Of a stretch of DNA of 9,963 nucleotides, positions 4,615 through 9,963 are shown in pieces (the first letter of the stretch is position 1; each line of letters opens with the position of its first letter). The stretch is from Paludibacteraceae bacterium (lineage in GTDB: Bacteria > Bacteroidota > Bacteroidia > Bacteroidales > Paludibacteraceae). The notes beneath the pieces were generated by a model. It made no database searches. It was not told the origin of the DNA and worked only from the letters and a program-made list of their open reading frames with translations. The DNA is taken from positions 1-9,963 of the forward strand of contig JAFXWI010000016.1 of NCBI GenBank assembly GCA_017542915.1, in the 5' to 3' direction. Position numbers and translations under genes: made by a program.

Positions 4615-6839
4615 ATCCGCTCCAATTTTGCGTGTGTAAGAAGTAAGGTTTTCGTACCTTGCTTGTCGAAGTGAATCTCTATCTTATCGTTTTCTGTCAC
4701 TTCATCGCGGTACACGCGCACAACTGTACCATCTCCAAACACGCGATGTGTCACGCGGTCTCCGGCTTTCCATGCTGAAGAAGTAATTGCACTTGTCGTC
4801 CCGGCAACCGGAGTGACAGGTCTGCTCGGCGCAACAGGCCTTTCCGGCATCGGCACAGGCCTTGTTGTAAAGCGCGGAGCCGCCGGTCGGCTCATCTCAA
4901 AGAACCTCTTGTCGATATCATTGAGGAAGCGGCTGGGGCTGTTAAACGCCATTTGCCCGTTACGGAAACGCTGGCGGGCGAAAGAGAGGTAGCAACGATC
5001 CATCGCGCGAGTGATAGCTACATACAATAACCGGCGTTCTTCTTCGATCTCCTGCGGTTTGACGCAGAACTGCGAAGGAAAGAGATTCTCTTCCAGACCG
5101 GCGATAAAGACCACGGGAAACTCCAAACCTTTGGCGGCATGAACCGTCATCAATGTCACGCGTTCGGTAGTATCCGCCAAGTTATCATCTTGGTCCGTCA
5201 GCAGACTGACTTCGCTCAAGAAATCCGTAATTGGCGTATAATCGATTCCTTCATTCTGCCTTTGCTCCACGAATTCCCGAATGGCGTTCAGCAACTCCTG
5301 TACATTCTGTGTGCGATCAATACCTTCTTGTGTATGATCCAAAGCCAACGCGGTCATCACACCGGTCATACGCAGCGTTTGCTCTGCGAATTCGTATGCA
5401 TCCACTTCTTCGCTTAGTGTTCGCAACTGATCCACAAGTGCCGCAAAACCACGCAACTTCGTCTTAGTCGCTGCACTTACATCCAATGCCGTCTCTTCCG
5501 GTGCTCGCATCACATCGAGGTATGACCGATGATGTTCGATAGCATTCGCCGCTACTTTCTTCATCGTCGTATCGCCGATACCGCGACCCGGAAAAGCGAT
5601 GATACGAAGCAACGCTTCGTTATCGCGAGGGTTGACGGCCAAACGGAAATAGCCCAGAGCATCTTTGATCTCTTTGCGTTGATAGAACGAAGTGCCGCCG
5701 TATATACGGTAAGGGATATTATGCTTGCGTAACTCATTCTCGAACGCACGCGATTGTGCATTCGTGCGATACAGAATAGCAATGTCGTCGTATCCGTTCG
5801 TACGGTGCGCAAACTGAATCAGTTTCGTTACGCCTTCTGCTTCTGCGCGGTCGTCCATATACGCTTGCAACGCCAGCGGATTACCTTCTTCTTTCTCCGA
5901 ATAGACGGTCTTCTCTATCTGGTGTATATTCTTGTGAATCAGCGAGTTAGCGGCGTTGACGATGTTTTGCGTAGAGCGGTAATTGCGCTCTAACTTGAAT
6001 AACTTCGCCTGCGGATACACCTGCCTGAAATTAAGAATATTGCGGATATCCGCTCCGCGGAAAGAATAGATACTTTGTGCATCATCCCCTACCACGCAGA
6101 TATTGTTCTGCGGTTCGGCCAGACGCTTGACGAGCAAGAACTGAATATAATTCGTATCCTGGTACTCGTCCACCAACAAATAACGGAATTGCTGTTGATA
6201 CTGCGTGCGGACCTCCGGACTGATATCCAACAACCGCAACATATTGATTAGGAGGTCATCGAAGTCCATCGCATTGGCCGCTTTGAGTCGTGCCTGATAG
6301 AGTTCGTAGATGGTAGCTGTCTCGTACATCCGCACCTCGCGATCCTCACGCAGCAACTGCTGGTTCGTGCCGTATTGTGCCGGACTGATACCGCAGTTTT
6401 TAGCCATCGAGATTCGACTCAGTACCGCAGCAGGTTTATACACTTTCTCGTCTAATCCGCGTTCTTTACAGATTGCCTTAAGCACGGATTTCATGTCGGT
6501 CGTATCGTAAATCGTGAAATCGCGTGTGAAACCCAGTAACTCCGCGTGCGGGCGTATGAGACGCGTGCATATGCTATGGAACGTGCCCATACACAGGTAG
6601 CGCGCGTCCGAGGCAGACACCAGCTTCATGATACGCTCTTTCATCTCCCGCGCCGCCTTGTTGGTGAAAGTCAACGCCATGATACTGCTCGCAGGCACAC
6701 CTTGTTGTAACAAATATGCGATACGGTAAGTCAGCACACGCGTCTTACCTGAACCTGCGCCGGCCACAATCAGCGAAGGACCTTCCGTATAGGTGACAGC
6801 CTCGCGCTGCGAAGTATTTAATTGATCCAGAAAATCCAT
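4611..6839 (-). CDS. pcrA: ATP-dependent 3'-5' DNA helicase, UvrD/PcrA family
   Basis: A complete 742-residue superfamily 1A helicase, normal length for PcrA/UvrD. All motifs are present in order: Q-motif LNTSQREAV (7-15), Walker A AGAGSGKT (26-33), Ia ALTFTNKAAREMKER (55-69), Ib GTFHSICTR (85-93), II/Walker B DEYQDTN (224-230), III VVGDDAQSIYSFRGAD (249-264), IV LERNYRSTQNIV (283-294), V VTLMTVHAAKGLEFPVVF (561-578) and VI EERRLLYVAITRA (600-612). A Pro-rich linker (652-675) leads to a C-terminal Tudor-like fold beginning AGDRVTHRVFGDGTVVRV (692-709), which in PcrA contacts RNA polymerase or partners. It unwinds DNA in nucleotide-excision and mismatch repair and clears stalled complexes. The start lies 9 bases beyond the peptidase stop. 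Its TAG stop overlaps the TAA of the convergent CHR gene. PcrA and UvrD cannot be separated confidently. Confidence 0.96.
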   Translation of the reverse strand: MDFLDQLNTSQREAVTYTEGPSLIVAGAGSGKTRVLTYRIAYLLQQGVPASSIMALTFTNKAAREMKERIMKLVSASDARYLCMGTFHSICTRLIRPHAELLGFTRDFTIYDTTDMKSVLKAICKERGLDEKVYKPAAVLSRISMAKNCGISPAQYGTNQQLLREDREVRMYETATIYELYQARLKAANAMDFDDLLINMLRLLDISPEVRTQYQQQFRYLLVDEYQDTNYIQFLLVKRLAEPQNNICVVGDDAQSIYSFRGADIRNILNFRQVYPQAKLFKLERNYRSTQNIVNAANSLIHKNIHQIEKTVYSEKEEGNPLALQAYMDDRAEAEGVTKLIQFAHRTNGYDDIAILYRTNAQSRAFENELRKHNIPYRIYGGTSFYQRKEIKDALGYFRLAVNPRDNEALLRIIAFPGRGIGDTTMKKVAANAIEHHRSYLDVMRAPEETALDVSAATKTKLRGFAALVDQLRTLSEEVDAYEFAEQTLRMTGVMTALALDHTQEGIDRTQNVQELLNAIREFVEQRQNEGIDYTPITDFLSEVSLLTDQDDNLADTTERVTLMTVHAAKGLEFPVVFIAGLEENLFPSQFCVKPQEIEEERRLLYVAITRAMDRCYLSFARQRFRNGQMAFNSPSRFLNDIDKRFFEMSRPAAPRFTTRPVPMPERPVAPSRPVTPVAGTTSAITSSAWKAGDRVTHRVFGDGTVVRVYRDEVTENDKIEIHFDKQGTKTLLLTHAKLERI

Positions 6840-6847
6840 TAGTTTTG

Positions 6848-7630
6848 TTATATGCGTCGAATAGCCGCTAAATGATGGGTATAAGCACTTTGCTCCGCAG
6901 AGAATATACCGGTTTCATCGAGTTTTTCCACTTTCACTCTGCCCGAACAATGAATCACCCGCTCTGCGTCGATGGCAATTCCTACATGACTGATTTTACC
7001 ATCCTCATGATCAAAGAAAACCAAATCACCGGCTTGTACGTTCTCTAATTTTGCGACTTCCTTTCCTTGCGTTACTTGTTCGCTGGCATTGCGAAGGAGC
7101 GACTTGCCGAACAAACTCATCACCACCTGCGTGAAACCCGAGCAATCCATACCCATCGCATTCTTTCCGCCCCAGAGGTACGGGATATTTATAAAGAACC
7201 GAACCGTTTGTAGTAAGTTCTCTTGGTTCATCTCCCGCGGCGCAGTAAGCACCATCGAGGGGTCGATACGAAAACCCACACCCAGCACTTCGAAGCGTCC
7301 GTCTTTATAGTTCGTCAACTTTGTACCTGCCGTCAAAGGAATGGTCTGACCATTATTCTCGCTTACGGCATACGCCATCGGCATCGCCACCATCGCAGCA
7401 CTCTTCAACGCCGCACCATAACGCTTCTCTTCTTCCGCATTCATCGGCGCAATCATCTTTGCGTCCACCCATCCTTCCTGTCCGTCAGAGAGCAATTGAA
7501 CGCGATTCCATCGGGGCATTTGCTCCAGAATGGTGCATAGCTCGCCGAAGAGTATTTGGGTACTTTGTTCTGCGCCTTCGCGCGCTTCCGTCCGCATAGG
7601 CACAACACTATGTAAAGAGATGGCTTTCAT
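6848..7630 (-). CDS. NlpC/P60 endopeptidase with SH3b-like N-terminus (murein peptide dipeptidyl-peptidase type)
   Basis: A 260-residue protein from the ATG at 7630 (MKAISLHSVVPMRTEAREG). The frame is open to 7738, but those extra residues would overlap the upstream gene, whose stop at 7641 leaves 10 bases before this start; the chosen start also gives the usual family N-terminus. Residues about 3-60 form an SH3b-like domain (VVPMRTEA, LFGELCTILEQ, WNRVQLLSDGQEGWVDAKMI). The C-terminal NlpC/P60 domain has YLWGGKNAMGMDCSGF with catalytic Cys163, ISHVGIAID with His215, and IHCSGRV with His227 as third polar residue. No signal peptide is visible, which suggests a cytoplasmic enzyme. This matches the YkfC-like class that cleaves the gamma-D-Glu-L-diamino acid bond of recycled peptidoglycan peptides (family knowledge); the exact substrate is inferred. 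The helicase gene follows after 8 bases. Confidence 0.92.
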   Translation of the reverse strand: MKAISLHSVVPMRTEAREGAEQSTQILFGELCTILEQMPRWNRVQLLSDGQEGWVDAKMIAPMNAEEEKRYGAALKSAAMVAMPMAYAVSENNGQTIPLTAGTKLTNYKDGRFEVLGVGFRIDPSMVLTAPREMNQENLLQTVRFFINIPYLWGGKNAMGMDCSGFTQVVMSLFGKSLLRNASEQVTQGKEVAKLENVQAGDLVFFDHEDGKISHVGIAIDAERVIHCSGRVKVEKLDETGIFSAEQSAYTHHLAAIRRI

Positions 7631-7640
7631 CGCAATGAGT

Positions 7641-8606
7641 TTAGAAATTATAGCCATATGGATAGCCCACACAGCGACATTTGTATTTCTTAGATGTATG
7701 TTTGGTCTTGTATTGCTTGTGCTTATTTTGTTCTCCACCTAGAGGGAATAGGCAGGTAGCACGCACTCCTACAACGATATTTCGCAAAGAACCGGTATAG
7801 GGATTAGGACCACCATCCCACATATTTATAGGATAGGCTGAATACACATGATGCATCGTCACATTCATGTATTGGGACACATCCCATGCCGTTTTGGTGG
7901 GGGTGGTGGGCTTGTCCAATACGTTGAGTAATCCGACTTCAGCAAAAGCACCGATACGTAATAATCGATCCAAACCGTTTTTGCCTTGACCGATTTTGAT
8001 GGTGCCTCCCAACTCAACCAACAGACGAACGTCGTTTTTATACTTCATCTGTCCCTTTGTTGAAACCGGCTCGTAACTATGGTAGCCATGAGAGAACATG
8101 TCGTCTATGTAGTCGTCATAGTATCTGCCGTAATAATCTGCCGCGGAAGCCAATAGTGCAGTCTGATGCGTCCACGATGCGAGGAATAAACTATACTGCG
8201 CACCTACCATCATATAGAATGGCTGGAATTCAAAACCAATCATCACTGGGGTGTGGAACCATAAACTTGAACTCATATCGCTGCGGCTTTTCAGCGAACC
8301 AAGATACATAAACTCAATCCCACGGGTATCAATCATTTGAGCAGAAAAAGTCTCATCGGCTACTCCTACGCGCGGGTGTTCACCGGATACCTCCGCACCT
8401 ATACTCAGCAGAAAATGTCCGCGGCGGTATTCATATCGCAGTGTGACTCCTTCGCCCCAGCCGATGAGAGGCTTGGTCTCATTGAATTGATCCAACTTAT
8501 ACAACTGGAACGGAGAGGATACCAAAGCGCCTACACCAATATAGTGCTGCGCAAAACTTATTTGCGCCAGCAGTATAGTTACTATGAGTGCTCCTATCCG
8601 TTTCAT
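7641..8606 (-). CDS. Uncharacterised outer-membrane beta-barrel-like protein
   Basis: A complete 321-residue protein. Residues 1-19 form a signal peptide (MKRIGALIVTILLAQISFA, likely cut before Gln20), with no lipobox. The mature part has alternating hydrophobic/aromatic strands typical of a small outer-membrane barrel: GVTLRYEYRRGHFLLSIGAE, PVMIGFEFQPFYMMVGAQYS, VRLLVELGGTIKIG, LLRIGAFAEVGLLN and RNIVVGVRATCLFPL. A Tyr/Asp-rich loop (ADYYGRYYDDYIDDMF) lies near the middle. The last strand is followed by a 20-residue Lys/Gln/His-rich tail and then CRCVGYPYGYNF, with Cys310, Cys312 and a terminal Phe. I do not recognise a named family; it lacks the N-terminal PorP/SprF pattern. Its ATG overlaps the upstream TGA (ATGA), so translation is coupled to the T9SS cargo gene. 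A role in anchoring, folding or displaying that cargo is inferred from context only. Confidence 0.85.
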   Translation of the reverse strand: MKRIGALIVTILLAQISFAQHYIGVGALVSSPFQLYKLDQFNETKPLIGWGEGVTLRYEYRRGHFLLSIGAEVSGEHPRVGVADETFSAQMIDTRGIEFMYLGSLKSRSDMSSSLWFHTPVMIGFEFQPFYMMVGAQYSLFLASWTHQTALLASAADYYGRYYDDYIDDMFSHGYHSYEPVSTKGQMKYKNDVRLLVELGGTIKIGQGKNGLDRLLRIGAFAEVGLLNVLDKPTTPTKTAWDVSQYMNVTMHHVYSAYPINMWDGGPNPYTGSLRNIVVGVRATCLFPLGGEQNKHKQYKTKHTSKKYKCRCVGYPYGYNF

Positions 8607-9963
8607 CTTACCATGATTTTAATCACTTTCCGCTGCCCGGATTCCAAAACCACTTCTACTAAATAGATTCCTTGTGTGCTCGGTGCACTGATCTGCGTAT
8701 CTCCATGAACAAGGGAATACGTACTTACTTTTTCTCCCATCAGACTATACATCGTCAGGTGGGCATTCTGTGTGACGGAAACACATATCATTTGCTTGCG
8801 CGTCACGATAGTCGGGTACAAACTAATATCTGTATGTTCCGTGATGATAAGCGGACAAGTCATCAACTGCAAACCACTCTTTTCCGTCAGCAACGCGCTG
8901 TATTCGGCGCCTACTTCAAGAGGCTGATACAAGTATGGTCCGGTTTCGCCCACAAGCTTCTGACCTTTCTTATACCACTGGAAGTCCGTGAAATCATATC
9001 CGCCGTTATAGTCATGCGTTAACACAAAGATGGCATCCATCCAACCTTGTTCTAAGACGGTTGAGGGGAATAGCAACGTAAACGGTTCGTTGCCGCTATG
9101 TTTGAGACGGCTGTGGAAGAACAAGTCGATACCTACCGAGAAGATACCAGCTTTGACGTTGTATGGAACGATGACGGTATCATTTTTTATCGGATAGGTG
9201 CCATTCTCAAAGCCTGCCCGTATAGCATCTTCGGAGAAGGTTAATTGTGCGTCTGTTAGATAGCTGGTGTGCTGAATAGCGATCTCTAACGCTCCTTCGC
9301 CCGCGCATTGCTCAGCAATACTAAAGGCCACATTCTCAACGATATTCTCCTGTACAGTCAAATTGAGATAAACGATGCTGTCACATTTATTTACCGTTTC
9401 CAGTGTCTCACTATATACACCTTCCGTCTCATATTCCTTCCCATTCCATGTGTACGTCTCACCATCTATGATGGTAACTTCCTCTGTTTTATCTTGTAAA
9501 TCATAGGTGGGATATTCAATGAGTTTAAGTGTGACAATGCTATCACAATCTGGATATAATGTGGATTTATAAGGGTGTGTGATAGGCATATTTGCGACGG
9601 TATAGTTTGTCCCGTGCCATTCAAACGGAGATCCTTGACAATAGTATGCAATAGTATCATCTTTGAGTTCCGGTAATTCGATGAGTTTTAGTGTAACAAT
9701 ACTATCGCAATCTGGATGTACTTTAGAGCGGTAGGTGTATTTAATCGGCATATCCGCATCTGTATAGTTAGTACCATGCCATTCAAATGAATATCCATAG
9801 CAGTAGTAGGCCGTAGTGTCATCTTTGAGCTCGGGCAGAATAGTGAGGTGCAGAGTGACGATACTGTCTCTGTTCTGATCGAGAGCAGATTTATAGGTGT
9901 GGTTGTAATCCCCATCCGCCGAATAGGTATTGCCATGCCAAGTGAATGAGCCTACATCATGGC
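8603..9963 (-). CDS. T9SS cargo protein with 54-residue tandem repeats (5' end off window)
   Basis: The frame is open from 9963 to the TGA at 8605-8603; 452 residues are visible and the N-terminus lies beyond the right edge. Four units come first (visible residues about 1-203), with core FEWHGTNYT and CDSIVTLKLIE, a repeat common in secreted Bacteroidota proteins. A region without a recognised fold follows (about 204-380), including an Ig-like DFQWYKKGQKLVGETGPYLY patch. The last 72 residues (381-452) are a type A T9SS sorting domain: LYPTIVTRKQMICVSV, LTMYSLMGEKV, QGIYLVEVVLESGQRKVIKI. That domain directs passage through the outer membrane and, in studied cases, is cleaved with attachment to surface lipopolysaccharide (family knowledge). 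The protein is therefore probably a surface adhesin or structural protein; no enzyme motif is visible. The next gene overlaps its stop by four bases. Confidence 0.88.
   Translation of the reverse strand, partial: HDVGSFTWHGNTYSADGDYNHTYKSALDQNRDSIVTLHLTILPELKDDTTAYYCYGYSFEWHGTNYTDADMPIKYTYRSKVHPDCDSIVTLKLIELPELKDDTIAYYCQGSPFEWHGTNYTVANMPITHPYKSTLYPDCDSIVTLKLIEYPTYDLQDKTEEVTIIDGETYTWNGKEYETEGVYSETLETVNKCDSIVYLNLTVQENIVENVAFSIAEQCAGEGALEIAIQHTSYLTDAQLTFSEDAIRAGFENGTYPIKNDTVIVPYNVKAGIFSVGIDLFFHSRLKHSGNEPFTLLFPSTVLEQGWMDAIFVLTHDYNGGYDFTDFQWYKKGQKLVGETGPYLYQPLEVGAEYSALLTEKSGLQLMTCPLIITEHTDISLYPTIVTRKQMICVSVTQNAHLTMYSLMGEKVSTYSLVHGDTQISAPSTQGIYLVEVVLESGQRKVIKIMVR
9353..9961 (-). repeat. 162-base tandem repeats inside the T9SS cargo gene
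   Basis: Three full in-frame units of 162 bases lie at 9838-9677, 9676-9515 and 9514-9353, and part of a fourth at 9961-9839. The first two full units are very similar at DNA level (for example CTATCRCAATCTGGAT at 9702 and 9540 on the plus strand), indicating recent duplication. The third is diverged but keeps WNG and CDSIV. Each conserved unit has two Cys 31 residues apart. Confidence 0.85.

Noticed and set aside
7631..7738. N-terminal extension of the NlpC/P60 protein to 7738
   Set aside because: These 36 residues overlap the coding end of the upstream gene, lack a signal peptide, and the ATG at 7630 gives the usual family start.
7641..8606. PorP/SprF-type T9SS partner identity for the outer-membrane protein
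   Set aside because: The size and the neighbouring T9SS cargo fit, but the N-terminal QxxQYM-like and NPAxxG patterns of PorP/SprF are absent.

Overview
The window looks like chromosomal DNA of a member of the Bacteroidota, most likely order Bacteroidales. Three things point there. Two promoters match the Bacteroidetes pattern TTG-N20-TAnnTTTG exactly. An ExbB/ExbD energy module has the Bacteroidota layout, with two different exbD genes and an extra membrane protein. A surface protein carries a C-terminal type IX secretion (T9SS) sorting domain. Base composition is moderate and genes are tightly packed. I see no transposase, phage gene, CRISPR array or rRNA. The species cannot be fixed from the sequence alone.

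Layout. (1) Positions 1-2415, minus strand: exbB, a 159-aa three- to four-helix membrane protein, exbD and a second exbD cut by the left edge. This is the inner-membrane proton-driven motor that energises TonB-dependent outer-membrane transport. (2) Positions 2416-2780: control region. A tRNA-Ser(GGA) gene lies on the minus strand just upstream of exbB. Two back-to-back promoters drive tRNA-Ser leftward and udk rightward. (3) Positions 2781-4614, plus strand: uridine kinase (udk), a 113-base gap full of short repeats, then two one-domain chromate-transporter (CHR) genes overlapping by ATGA. (4) Positions 4611-9963, minus strand, in transcription order: a large T9SS cargo protein with 54-residue tandem repeats (5' end beyond the right edge), an uncharacterised outer-membrane protein overlapping it by ATGA, a signal-peptide-less NlpC/P60 endopeptidase with an SH3b-like N-terminus, and a PcrA/UvrD-type helicase.

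How the genes work together. The exb genes form one functional unit. The two CHR half-size proteins probably assemble as one antiporter. The T9SS cargo and the outer-membrane protein are translationally coupled and may act together at the cell surface. The peptidase and helicase follow with gaps of only 8-10 bases, so the four minus-strand genes are probably one transcript even though their roles differ (cell surface, murein peptide recycling, DNA repair). The helicase and second CHR gene meet tail to tail and share the bases of their stop codons.

No complete new system is evident. The most unexplained items are the cargo/outer-membrane-protein pair, the repeat block between udk and the CHR genes that also supplies a TTG start codon, the heptamer repeat behind exbB, and the tRNA-Ser to exbB linkage without an obvious terminator.
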